DNA of 36,538 nucleotides. Origin: Komagataeibacter melaceti. Lineage in GTDB: Bacteria > Pseudomonadota > Alphaproteobacteria > Acetobacterales > Acetobacteraceae. The notes beneath the pieces are model-generated. The model had not been told where the DNA came from, did no database searches, and saw only the letters and a list, made by a program, of their open reading frames with translations. Shown here piece after piece: positions 13,891 to 20,124 of the stretch (position 1 is its first letter; each line of letters opens with the position of its first letter). The DNA is taken from positions 1-36,538 of the forward strand of contig NZ_QUWV01000056.1 of assembly GCF_003403295.1 (NCBI RefSeq). The letters are read 5' to 3'. The translations under genes and the position numbers were made by a program.

Positions 13891-14250
13891 TTACTTTTTC
13901 ACGTCCTCTGACGTGGGGTCATTCAGCGACCAGCAGCGTGATGTCGGGACATTCTGATCCGTTCCCGGTGTCGGGGCCGTCAGAACACAGAGCACGGTCT
14001 GCTTTCGCCGGGTCAGCGTGAAGAGGGCTCCTGAGCAGCCATAATCCGCTGTAGTCGTAATCTGGTAGCCTTTGGTCAACAGACTGGCCAGAGAGTCCTG
14101 CACGGGTTTGAGCGTTGTTGGTACCGACAGGGGGGCATAGGGAGATTTAACGCCTGACTGAGGCAGCCAGTCCCCTGTGTTCCGGGCAAAGCCTGATGCC
14201 GGGAAGAGGAGAAGCGGCAGGGCAGCGAAAGTCAGTATACGCTTTTTCAA
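13891..14250 (-). CDS. secreted hypothetical protein, paralogue 1
   Basis: This 119-residue protein begins with a clear signal peptide (MKKRILTFAALPLLLFPASG, cleavage probably after SGFA). The mature part is small: [59 protein letters not shown] and CWSLNDP. I recognise no family. The C-terminus resembles small exported proteins with a 'GYxI' strand pattern. Two or three cysteines could form a disulfide. A paralogue at 18343-18678 has the same plan. This copy lies alone between TA genes on the opposite strand. Confidence 0.65.
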   Translation of the reverse strand: MKKRILTFAALPLLLFPASGFARNTGDWLPQSGVKSPYAPLSVPTTLKPVQDSLASLLTKGYQITTTADYGCSGALFTLTRRKQTVLCVLTAPTPGTDQNVPTSRCWSLNDPTSEDVKK

Positions 14251-14276
14251 GACAACTCTCCTGATCAGATCCAGAG

Positions 14277-14543
14277 GTGTCGGCGGATGAGCGCACGACG
14301 GCCTTCAAGCGTGATTTCAAACGGGTGGCGAAGGGACCGCATCGAGCTGCCCTGGATACCGATCTGCGGCGGATTATCGAGCTTCTGGTGGCTGATGCGC
14401 CATTGGAAACGCCTGTACCTCTAGCGCGCTGGATTGTTCGTGTGGTGCAGTTCATCTCCGGCCGAAAATCAGGGGCAGATATGGCCCGGCTCTATGGGGT
14501 TAGCCAGTCAACCGTCTCACACATCGTCGCCGCCCACGCTTAG
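14277..14543 (+). pseudogene. chimera: YafQ toxin N-terminus plus resolvase HTH
   Basis: Residues 1-45 (TTAFKRDFKRVAKGPHRAAL, DLRRIIELLVADAPLETP) match the start of a YafQ/RelE-family mRNA interferase. The match ends where the H-x-L-x-G-x-W core should follow. From about residue 58 (SGRKSGADMARLYGVSQSTV, SHIVAAHA) the frame matches the C-terminal HTH of a Tn3-type resolvase. The join is in frame, so an 88-residue hybrid could be made, but neither part is catalytically complete. No RelB-like antitoxin precedes it. Confidence 0.65.
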
Positions 14544-14616
14544 CAGGCAATTTTTAACAGATCGTGCGGTGACCCCACGTCCGTGAACCTATGGAACCTT
14601 GCAAAATCAGACTCAT

Positions 14617-14638
14617 GTAACTACAATTACGTAACTAC
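14617..14638. promoter_or_regulatory. repeat upstream of brnT
   Basis: GTAACTAC occurs at 14617-14624 and 14631-14638 as direct repeats, and the interval also reads as an imperfect palindrome (GTAA...TTAC). It ends 11 bp before the brnT GTG and is a probable BrnA operator. Confidence 0.45.
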
Positions 14639-14649
14639 CGGAGCGGATT

Positions 14650-14946
14650 GTGACCATATGGGGATGGGATCCTGAAAAGGATGCAAAAAACAGAACGAAG
14701 CATAAGCTGCCTCTCGAAGTCGGCAGGCTCGTTCTCGATGATGATCCGCTCGCGTTGTCTGTCCCCGATCCCCACCCCGACGGGGATCGGTGGAGAACCA
14801 TAGGAAAGGTGCAAGGCGTCACAACTCTTTTCGTCGTTCATACAGAACCTGTGAAAGACGAGGATGATGGTGAGGAATACGGTCGTATTATCAGCGTAAG
14901 AAAGGCAACAGCCCATGAGCGCGAAGCATATGAAAACGGACCCTGA
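14650..14946 (+). CDS. brnT: BrnT-family ribonuclease toxin
   Basis: This 98-residue BrnT-like RelE-fold toxin reads TIWGWDPEKDAKNRTKHKLP, DRWRTIGKVQGVTTLFVVHT, GRIISVRKATAHEREAYEN. It matches the W-D-x-x-K-x-x-x-N-x-x-K-H start and the R-I-I-S-x-R-x-A-x-x-x-E-R-x-x-Y end of the family. It starts at GTG 14650 with a weak RBS. The 3' end overlaps brnA. Toxin-first order and the overlap match the known BrnT/BrnA organisation. Confidence 0.85.
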   Translation: MTIWGWDPEKDAKNRTKHKLPLEVGRLVLDDDPLALSVPDPHPDGDRWRTIGKVQGVTTLFVVHTEPVKDEDDGEEYGRIISVRKATAHEREAYENGP

Positions 14947-15256
14947 TCTGCTGAAGGCACTACGGGCTGTAGAAGCGATGCCTGACGATCAGATTGTGAC
15001 AGACGATGAAGCACCAGAAATTCACGACTGGTCACATGCGGAACGAGGACGTTTCTATCGTCCTCGTAAAATACAGAAAACGGTGCGGTTTGATGCCGAT
15101 GTCGTGGCTTTCTTCGAGAAAGGCGGACCCGGCTATCAGACACGTATGAATAACGCGCTGCGTGAAATTATGAATCGTGCCCTACGCAGCGTACCCAGCA
15201 AAACAGATTCAAAATCTGAGCGGCCTCCACGGCGCGGAAAGAGCGTGCACGTATAA
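14915..15256 (+). CDS. brnA: BrnA-family antitoxin
   Basis: This 113-residue protein has PDDQIVTDDEAPEIHDWSHA (toxin-contact region) and KIQKTVRFDADVVAFFEKGG with GYQTRMNNALREIMNRAL. The latter is the dimeric RHH-type DNA-binding part typical of BrnA ('V-x-x-R-x-D-x-D-V-x-x-x-F-K-x-x-G-x-G-Y-Q-T-R-x-N'). A second in-frame ATG at 14930 would shorten the overlap from 32 to 17 bp. The basic tail (PPRRGKSVHV) is non-conserved. Confidence 0.85.
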   Translation: MSAKHMKTDPDLLKALRAVEAMPDDQIVTDDEAPEIHDWSHAERGRFYRPRKIQKTVRFDADVVAFFEKGGPGYQTRMNNALREIMNRALRSVPSKTDSKSERPPRRGKSVHV

Positions 15257-15380
15257 GGACGGTTTCGGCTTTCCTATGCTTACTTGCGTGCTCCAGATGG
15301 CTGACAACCAGAACAGAGGAGATCGGGCGATGTAGGTACGCTCGGAAATCACTCCGCGCGTCATGGAGGGAAAGCTTCCC

Positions 15381-15635
15381 ATGTCTCGCACCTATCATCA
15401 CAGCCGCAAACACGGCCGAGATCATCGCTGGGCCAACCGGTCGGATCGCTGTGGCTATGGAGGCTCACGTGAAGCCTCTGAATCTCCAAACTGGTACAGC
15501 CATCTGCACGATATCCGTCCTGCCCGTCATCATGACAGGCATGTTGCCCGCCTGATCATCAAGGGCGACCTTGATCCTGTCGAGGCGGTCTTTCCGTATA
15601 CCGGAACCCGGCGGCCCCACGAATATTACTGGTAA
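15381..15635 (+). CDS. 84-residue His/Arg-rich hypothetical protein, copy B
   Basis: Near-identical to 10515-10769 (MSRTYHHSRKHGRDHRWANR; WYSHLHDIRPARHHDRHVAR; HEYYW at the end). Differences are few and mostly conservative, and the reading frame and stop are preserved. No known domain. The start is set by the conserved ATG in both copies; an earlier in-frame ATG at 15363 exists only in this copy. Confidence 0.6.
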   Translation: MSRTYHHSRKHGRDHRWANRSDRCGYGGSREASESPNWYSHLHDIRPARHHDRHVARLIIKGDLDPVEAVFPYTGTRRPHEYYW

Positions 15636-15642
15636 ACTTCAG

Positions 15643-15668
15643 CGCGGGAATGAGAGATCGTTCCCGCG
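15643..15668 (+). terminator. Rho-independent terminator, copy B
   Basis: CGCGGGAATGA (15643-15653), 4-nt spacer, TCGTTCCCGCG (15658-15668), then TTCTGTTT. Compared with copy A, the loop-proximal A changed to G, leaving one mismatch or G-T-like pair in an otherwise intact stem. Confidence 0.7.
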
Positions 15669-15791
15669 TTCTGTTTCCGTCTGGATTTTCAGGTCAGTTT
15701 GGATCTGCGCTTCCGTTTTCAGCTTGGTGTGGGATTTCGTTTCTTCCCCCAAATACCCCAATCCGACCTGATGATTGCAAAACTGCGAAGT

Positions 15792-15814
15792 CAATGACTA
15801 CAATGCTGTCATTG
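15792..15814. promoter_or_regulatory. operator inverted repeat before fitA
   Basis: CAATGAC (15792-15798), 9 bp, GTCATTG (15808-15814). It lies 16 bp upstream of the antitoxin start and immediately before the AGGAGG RBS. FitA-type RHH proteins bind such spaced repeats. Confidence 0.5.
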
Positions 15815-15830
15815 CTTTCAGGAGGTTTCC

Positions 15831-16076
15831 ATGGCCGTGATGACCATCCGCAATATTGACGATAGTCTCAAGCAGCGGCTTCGTCTGCGCGCAGCCCAGC
15901 ATGGGCGTTCTATGGAAGAAGAGGTGCGCGATATCCTGCGCTCGGCTCTTGCCGCTGAAGTCTCTCAGGGGGTAGATGCCGGTCAGGCCATCCACCAGCG
16001 TTTTGCCAGGCTGGGTGGGGTAGATCTGCCTGCGGTATCCCGTGAGGCCATCAGGGACGTGGATTTCGGGGCGTGA
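15831..16076 (+). CDS. FitA-type RHH antitoxin
   Basis: This 81-residue Arc/FitA-like protein reads MAVMTIRNIDDSLKQRLRLR (RHH strand and helix 1), AAQHGRSMEEEVRDILRSAL (helix 2) and a C-terminal toxin-binding tail ending SREAIRDVDFGA. AGGAGG upstream supports this start. Its stop overlaps the toxin GTG (GTGA at 16073). Confidence 0.88.
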   Translation: MAVMTIRNIDDSLKQRLRLRAAQHGRSMEEEVRDILRSALAAEVSQGVDAGQAIHQRFARLGGVDLPAVSREAIRDVDFGA

Positions 16077-16495
16077 TCGTTCTCGACACCAACATCCTCT
16101 CCGAACTGATGCGCTCCGGGCCTGACGGGTCGGTGCTGGCCTGGATGTCCCGCCAGTCCATGATGACCCTCTTCATCACGACCATTACACAGGCCGAGAT
16201 CCTGTATGGGCTGGCGCTGCTGCCGGAAGGGCGACGGCGAGAGCTTCTGATCGCAGCTGCCCGTGCCATGTTCGAAGAGGATTTCTCCGGACGTATCCTG
16301 CCTTTCGACGGAGAGGCGGCCTGTGTTTATGCTGAGATCGCCTCCCGACGCAGGCAGGCCGGAGAACCCATCAGTCAGTTTGATGCACAGATCGCGGCCA
16401 TCACGCAGTCCCGTGGCGCATTCCTTGCGACACGGAATACACGTGATTTCCTCAACTGCGGTATCACCCTCATCAATCCGTGGGACGAGGGGTAG
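16073..16495 (+). CDS. FitB-type PIN toxin
   Basis: This 140-residue PIN-domain RNase of the FitB subfamily has MIVLDTNILSELMRSGPDGS, TTITQAEILYGLALLPEGRR, SQFDAQIAAITQSRGAFLAT, RNTRDFLNCGITLINPWD. All four acidic PIN positions and the terminal 'INPW' signature are present. It is paralogous to 24559-24981 (shared LNPW ending and RRxxL pattern). It is probably active. Confidence 0.9.
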   Translation: MIVLDTNILSELMRSGPDGSVLAWMSRQSMMTLFITTITQAEILYGLALLPEGRRRELLIAAARAMFEEDFSGRILPFDGEAACVYAEIASRRRQAGEPISQFDAQIAAITQSRGAFLATRNTRDFLNCGITLINPWDEG

Positions 16496-16649
16496 GAAGG
16501 GCGTCAATGGTCGCCTGAATCCGGGCCAGATCGGCGTCCAGAAGAGCAAGGACCTGCTCGGCTGGGACTGGAGGTTTCGTGCTGTTGCGTGCCTTGCGGA
16601 TTGCAGCCCTTTTGGCAGCCCGTTCGTCGGAAAGATCCGTCATGGTCAT
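16473..16649 (-). CDS. possible small hypothetical protein
   Basis: This 58-residue frame is convergent with, and slightly overlaps, the FitB gene end. The sequence (MTMTDLSDERAAKRAAIRKA, VPAEQVLALLDADLARIQAT) looks like two amphipathic helices. No family is recognised. Ala-rich composition could also arise from a shadow frame in GC-rich DNA, so support is modest. A start at 16643 is an alternative. Confidence 0.35.
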   Translation of the reverse strand: MTMTDLSDERAAKRAAIRKARNSTKPPVPAEQVLALLDADLARIQATIDALPTPRPTD

Positions 16650-16773
16650 GTCTTCATCGCCTGATGTCCTGCGGTAACAGGTGTTGTTGCGGCGACAGGC
16701 CGTCAGCGGGAAGCACATCCTACACCATATGGTGTCTACTTTTCATGTAAGGATATCAGAGCAGGATCTGCTT

Positions 16774-16802
16774 GAATTATAGGTTCATTGAACCTATAAT
16801 TC
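16774..16802. promoter_or_regulatory. 29-bp perfect inverted repeat operator
   Basis: GAATTATAGGTTCA (16774-16787), one base, TGAACCTATAATTC (16789-16802): 14-bp perfect arms ending 3 bp before the ATG of the next gene. This is the longest perfect operator-like palindrome in the window. It covers where the RBS would be, so binding would block both transcription and initiation. The XRE protein at 17056 is the likely ligand. A separate palindrome, ACACCATATGGTGT, lies at 16722-16735. Confidence 0.7.
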
Positions 16803-16805
16803 AGT

Positions 16806-17162
16806 ATGAGGTCACGGTGGACAGTCGAAGACCTGTCGTTCGAAATGGACGATGACCAGAGCAGTGATCCGATCGCAACCCTGGTTATTCAGGCTCCCGG
16901 TGTCGTTCTGATGGTCATGGCTGAAATCAGTGTTGATCGGCCCCAGAGATTCATGAAGCTGTCCAGGGCCCACATCCACGGCGCAACAGCCAATGAGGTT
17001 GGGTTCGCCAATCTGAAAACGATCGCACAGGCCGTTCTGGAAGGAATGGATCTCGATGAAATCATCATTGAAGGCGGAATTCGCACGACTGGGGCCTGTC
17101 CGGGCCATATCCCGCGTCCGTTCCGGTTCACGCGCCAGATTCGCCCTGACCCTGACGCGTGA
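16806..17162 (+). CDS. 118-residue unknown protein, putative toxin of XRE pair
   Basis: I do not recognise a named domain. The protein has an alpha/beta look: TVEDLSFEMDDDQSSDPIAT, LVIQAPGVVLMVMAEISVDR, ATANEVGFANLKTIAQAVLE, and a Gly/Arg-rich end with IIIEGGIRTTGA, CPGHIPRPFRFTRQ. The last motif recurs, from memory, in small proteins that precede XRE regulators, as here. It starts 3 bp after the long palindrome without a clear RBS. Its last 107 bp overlap the next gene in another frame. A toxin role is inferred only from the TA-like layout. Confidence 0.6.
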   Translation: MRSRWTVEDLSFEMDDDQSSDPIATLVIQAPGVVLMVMAEISVDRPQRFMKLSRAHIHGATANEVGFANLKTIAQAVLEGMDLDEIIIEGGIRTTGACPGHIPRPFRFTRQIRPDPDA

Positions 17163-17583
17163 GGGGTGGCCTGATCTCAATTCCATTGCCGCCACGATGG
17201 CGCTGTCCAGGCGTGGACTGACGATGCTGGCCGCCAAGAAGACGGTGGAAGACCTCATCAGGCAATCCTCGGAACAGGCGGAAGGGCATGCAATCGTTCT
17301 GCTGCCCATGACTGACACGATCGAGGCGGTTATCTCCGATCTTGCAAAAGCCGGGATCAGGGCGATCTATGTTGATCACAAGGCCGATGTGGATGTGGCC
17401 CTGATCCGTCGGCGTCTGAAACTCAGTCGCCGACAGTTCGCGCTCTGGTATGGTCTGGAAGAGGAAACCATCAAAGGGTGGGAAAGCGGGGAACGTACGC
17501 CGGATACCGCTGCAAAAAGTTATCTGCGCGCTATTTCCAATCGGCCAGAAGCCGTGCGTGAAGCCTACGCCCAGACGGAATAA
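17056..17583 (+). CDS. XRE-family regulator, putative antitoxin
   Basis: This protein is up to 175 residues long. The N-terminal part (TREGWPDLNSIAATMALSRR, GLTMLAAKKTVEDLI) resembles the leading domain of HigA-like regulators. A short alpha/beta stretch (VLLPMTDTIEAVISDLAKAG) follows, then an XRE HTH near residue 115 (IRRRLKLSRRQFALWYGLEE, TIKGWESGERTPD) and SYLRAISNRPEAVREA. The start is uncertain. ATG 17056 gives a 107-bp overlap with the upstream gene; the next in-frame ATG is 17197, which would cut into the N-terminal domain. It probably binds the 16774-16802 palindrome. Confidence 0.75.
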   Translation: MKSSLKAEFARLGPVRAISRVRSGSRARFALTLTREGWPDLNSIAATMALSRRGLTMLAAKKTVEDLIRQSSEQAEGHAIVLLPMTDTIEAVISDLAKAGIRAIYVDHKADVDVALIRRRLKLSRRQFALWYGLEEETIKGWESGERTPDTAAKSYLRAISNRPEAVREAYAQTE

Positions 17584-17613
17584 ATTCCAGACAGATCCGG
17601 CCTGTCTGGACCT

Positions 17614-18117
17614 TCAGGCCAGTTTTGGCCTGCGTCCGCGTTTCTTCTCTGGCAGGCGCGTGACCGGAACTTCAGCTTCCGGTATGTGCGAAGGCTCCGG
17701 TGTCGCCCTGATGGTCCGCCCCAGTCCGCTTTCCTGTGCCAGGGTAGCCCGTTGTGCCGAATAGGATGGGGCGGTCATCGGATAGCTTTCCGGCAGGCCC
17801 CATTTTGCCCGGTATTGCTGGGGCGTCAGGCCATAGACGGTGTGAAGGTGACGCTTGAGCATCTTCATTTTTTTTCCGTCCTCCAGGCAGACAATGTAAT
17901 CTGGAAAGACCGATTTCTTCACAGGTACGGCTGGCACCAGATTCGGTGTTCCGGTCGTCGCCTGTCCCAGACTTCCGAGCGCCTGAAACACCGTGGCGAT
18001 GAGGCCGGGCAGGGTATCCGCCAGAACCGTGTGACTGCTGACATAGGCTGTGACAATCCGGGTCGTAAGCTCGCGCACTGTGTCAGCTCCGGATGATCGT
18101 GTCTCGTGGTCGGTCAT
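17614..18117 (-). CDS. MucR/Ros-family transcriptional regulator
   Basis: This 167-residue protein has the MucR core DYIVCLEDGKKMKMLKRHLH, then YGLTPQQYRAKWGLPESYPM, SAQRATLAQESGLGR and a basic RRPKLA tail. MucR proteins are H-NS-like zinc-finger silencers of alphaproteobacteria. Compared with the usual HLRTHYN, this one has HLHTVYG, so the second zinc-ligand His is displaced. The finger may be altered or rely on another His. The start at M (TDHETRSSGADTV) is chosen because the upstream part of the open frame is a duplicated traD end. As a silencer it could act on conjugation genes (inferred). Confidence 0.8.
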   Translation of the reverse strand: MTDHETRSSGADTVRELTTRIVTAYVSSHTVLADTLPGLIATVFQALGSLGQATTGTPNLVPAVPVKKSVFPDYIVCLEDGKKMKMLKRHLHTVYGLTPQQYRAKWGLPESYPMTAPSYSAQRATLAQESGLGRTIRATPEPSHIPEAEVPVTRLPEKKRGRRPKLA

Positions 18118-18339
18118 GGTCACGTCTGCCTGTGTTGTCCTGTCCTGTTTCCGGTGCCTGTCGAAGGCATGAAGCCCTGCACGTCTCCAGCGTGCTGTCA
18201 GGTCAACCGAAGCGGTATCATCGCCGCCCTGAAGCTGCCCTGCAATATCCAGGAAGGCTCCGAACAGGGTTGCGCGGTCCTCATCGGTCAGCCAGGGGAT
18301 GTCGCGTAAGACACGGTTTCTCATCTGTCCGGCCTGCAC
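18118..18339 (-). pseudogene. duplicated traD 3' end fused to mucR frame
   Basis: The frame upstream of MucR encodes LTDEDRATLFGAFLDIAGQL, QGGDDTASVDLTARWRRAGL, HAFDRHRKQD. This closely matches the C-terminus of TraD at 19365-19550 (LTDDDRATLLGAFLDIAGQL...). Unlike the true traD it has lost its stop and runs in frame into MucR. It has no TraD N-terminus. It appears to be a duplication relic flanking the acetyltransferase cassette. Confidence 0.7.
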
Positions 18340-18342
18340 AAC

Positions 18343-18678
18343 TCAGTTCAGGGCCCAGCAGCGCGATGTCGGGACGTTCTGATCCGTGCCTGGCACAGGC
18401 GCTGTCAGAACACAGATTACGGTCTGCCTTTGCCAGACCAGCGTGAAGAGGGCTCCTGAGCCGCCATAATCCGCTGTGGTCGTGATCCGATAGCCTTTGG
18501 TCAACAGGCTCGCCAGAGAATCCGGCACCGGCTTCAGTGCTGTCGGAACAGACAGGGCCGCATAGGGAGATTTAACGTCCGACCGAGGCAGCCAGTCTCC
18601 TCTGCCCTGGGCAAAGCCTGAAGCAGGCCGGAAGAGGATCGGCAGGACAACAAGGAGCGAAAACAGTTTTTGCATCAT
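18343..18678 (-). CDS. secreted hypothetical protein, paralogue 2
   Basis: This 111-residue protein starts with a signal peptide ([20 protein letters not shown], cleavage likely after GFA). The mature domain is shared with 13891-14250: [60 protein letters not shown]. Its ATG overlaps the stop of the acetyltransferase gene (18675-18678), so the two are co-translated. The function is unknown; export to the periplasm is predicted. Confidence 0.7.
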   Translation of the reverse strand: MMQKLFSLLVVLPILFRPASGFAQGRGDWLPRSDVKSPYAALSVPTALKPVPDSLASLLTKGYRITTTADYGGSGALFTLVWQRQTVICVLTAPVPGTDQNVPTSRCWALN

Positions 18679-19286
18679 GATTTTTCCTGTCCGGGCTCTT
18701 CTCCAAAAGCGCGCAGGAAAGCGTCGATATCGTCGCTCATCAGGAGGGGCATCCGTTCTCGTATCAATGCTTCAGGCCAGTCCCACCAGGTTACTGCAAG
18801 CAGACGCTCGATGGTCTTTTCGGGGAAGCGGTATTTGATGACCCGGGCCGGGTTGCCGCCCACGATGGCATATGGCGGCACGTCCCTGGTCACCACGGCC
18901 GCCGTAGCGATGATCGCGCCTGATCCTATGGTGACACCCGACATGATGTTGGCCCGTGCGCCGATCCAGACGTCGTTGCCAATGACGATATCCCCCTTGG
19001 TGGAATGGTCATCGGTCGCATCCGCCGCTTCGGGCCAGAAATTGCACTGGTTCTTGAACGGGTAGGTGGTGATCGTGTCCGGTCGGTGATTGCCCAGGAT
19101 CATCAGCACCTCGCGGGCAATCGAGCAGTATTTCCCGATCTTCAGGCCGGCATATTCGGCTTCTATGATGATGGGAGAACCCTTGGCACCATATGTATGG
19201 TCGCCGATGTCCCAGCCCCACTCTTCGATCTCATGGGCAAGGGTGTAACGTAGGAGCAGAGAAAAGGCGTTCTTGCCGTAATACAT
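18675..19286 (-). CDS. CatB-related hexapeptide O-acetyltransferase
   Basis: This 203-residue left-handed beta-helix acyltransferase (xenobiotic acetyltransferase/CatB-like) shows [20 protein letters not shown], the catalytic His region [12 protein letters not shown], and hexapeptide coils ([40 protein letters not shown]). The typical ending is [17 protein letters not shown] followed by a C-terminal helix with WWDWPEALI. Relatives acetylate chloramphenicol, streptogramins or cell-surface sugars. The substrate cannot be told from sequence. It is inserted within the tra region between two copies of the traD 3' end. Confidence 0.88.
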   Translation of the reverse strand: MYYGKNAFSLLLRYTLAHEIEEWGWDIGDHTYGAKGSPIIIEAEYAGLKIGKYCSIAREVLMILGNHRPDTITTYPFKNQCNFWPEAADATDDHSTKGDIVIGNDVWIGARANIMSGVTIGSGAIIATAAVVTRDVPPYAIVGGNPARVIKYRFPEKTIERLLAVTWWDWPEALIRERMPLLMSDDIDAFLRAFGEEPGQEKS

Positions 19287-19364
19287 GGGCCTCGGTTCTC
19301 CCGTTCTGGTTCAGGGTTTCGTTTGCATTCGATAGCAGACAGATCAGGTGATCGTGTTTCGCAG

Positions 19365-19682
19365 TCAGTCCTGTTCCCGGTCGCTGTCGAAGGCATGAAG
19401 CCCCGCACGTCTCCAGCGTGTTTTCAGGTCAACCGGAGTGGCATCATTGCCACCCTGAAGTTGTCCCGCAATGTCCAGGAAGGCCCCGAGCAGGGTAGCG
19501 CGGTCATCGTCGGTCAGATCGACCAGTCCTGCCTTCTGGACCAGGCCGCCCAGTTCGATCAGATGATGGGTGCGTTCCCGTCGCGCCTTCGCCCAGTCGC
19601 GCATGTCAGTGCGTGCCTTTCGTGCCTGATGGCGATGGATCAAGGACGCCTGCTTCCGGATCCGTCTTTCAAGCGCCAGCAG
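19365..19682 (-). CDS. traD: TraD conjugal transfer accessory protein
   Basis: Small TraD of the Ti/RSF1010-like Q-type mobilisation systems: LLALERRIRKQASLIHRHQA, RKARTDMRDWAKARRERTHH, LIELGGLVQKAGLVDLTDDD, RATLLGAFLDIAGQLQGG. It is a basic helical protein followed by the conserved LIELGGLV-x-K-A-G-L motif. It overlaps the end of traC in another frame. The start is uncertain. The conserved part begins near a CTG (about 19682), the next candidates are TTG 19643 and ATG 19604, and an in-frame ATG at 19820 lies deep inside traC. It helps the relaxosome. Confidence 0.75.
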   Translation of the reverse strand: MLALERRIRKQASLIHRHQARKARTDMRDWAKARRERTHHLIELGGLVQKAGLVDLTDDDRATLLGAFLDIAGQLQGGNDATPVDLKTRWRRAGLHAFDSDREQD

Positions 19683-19962
19683 ATCCGTTCTGATCGTTTC
19701 CGGTTCCTTTCCGGCCGCCCTTTTTTGCGCCGACCTGAAAGAACGCCGTCCCCCGTTCGGTCCACCTCGCGACGGCTTCGGGTTTGCCGTCCGCCTGTTC
19801 GACAGCCGCAAGCAGAACACCGGCCAGCGCCTCGATCGATAGGGTATCGGCTCCCGTCACCTCGACCAGTTCGCCGAGCTGGAGGGTCCGTTGCACCTTA
19901 AGCTGCTTCGCCTTTTCCTGAAGCGCCTTCAGTTCCGCATCAATGTCCCGTGGTTTGCGCAT
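19669..19962 (-). CDS. traC: TraC conjugal transfer accessory protein
   Basis: This 97-residue protein reads MRKPRDIDAELKALQEKAKQ, LKVQRTLQLGELVEVTGADT, LSIEALAGVLLAAVEQADGK, with a Lys/Gly-rich tail (AKKGGRKGTG). This matches TraC of Q-type mobilisation modules: a helical coiled-coil start, 'LGELV...TGAD.L..E.LAG.LL' and then a variable tail. AGGGGA before the ATG at 19962 fixes the start. It is divergent from traA across the putative oriT, as in Ti-like plasmids. Confidence 0.82.
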   Translation of the reverse strand: MRKPRDIDAELKALQEKAKQLKVQRTLQLGELVEVTGADTLSIEALAGVLLAAVEQADGKPEAVARWTERGTAFFQVGAKKGGRKGTGNDQNGSAGA

Positions 19963-20059
19963 TTTCGGTCCCCTGTCCTGCTGGTTTGTGCCATACTCTA
20001 TCACACAGACGAGAACCGCGTCACTCATCCAGACCAGTCAACCCTTGTGGCGCAGTAAA

Positions 20060-20105
20060 ATGTGAGTGCGCGCTTATACGTCACTTCGTGACGTGCGCTT
20101 AAGAG
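20060..20105. other. candidate oriT between traC and traA
   Basis: ATGTGAGTGCGC is followed by GCGCTTA (20070-20076), a hairpin ACGTCAC-TTC-GTGACGT (20078-20094) and a second GCGCTTA (20095-20101). Q-type relaxases nick next to an inverted repeat and a GCGC-containing core, in the gap between divergent traA and traCD genes, which is this position. The exact nick base cannot be assigned from sequence. Confidence 0.55.
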
Positions 20106-20124
20106 GTGTGATAGGATCGCGTTC

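Larger units (their letters stand above)
15304..15720 (+). repeat. about 415-bp repeat, copy B
   Basis: Second copy of the 10439-10852 block in direct orientation, about 4.8 kb away. It carries the same leader, 84-residue gene and terminator, with scattered substitutions. It is a potential site for homologous deletion of the genes between. Confidence 0.8.
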
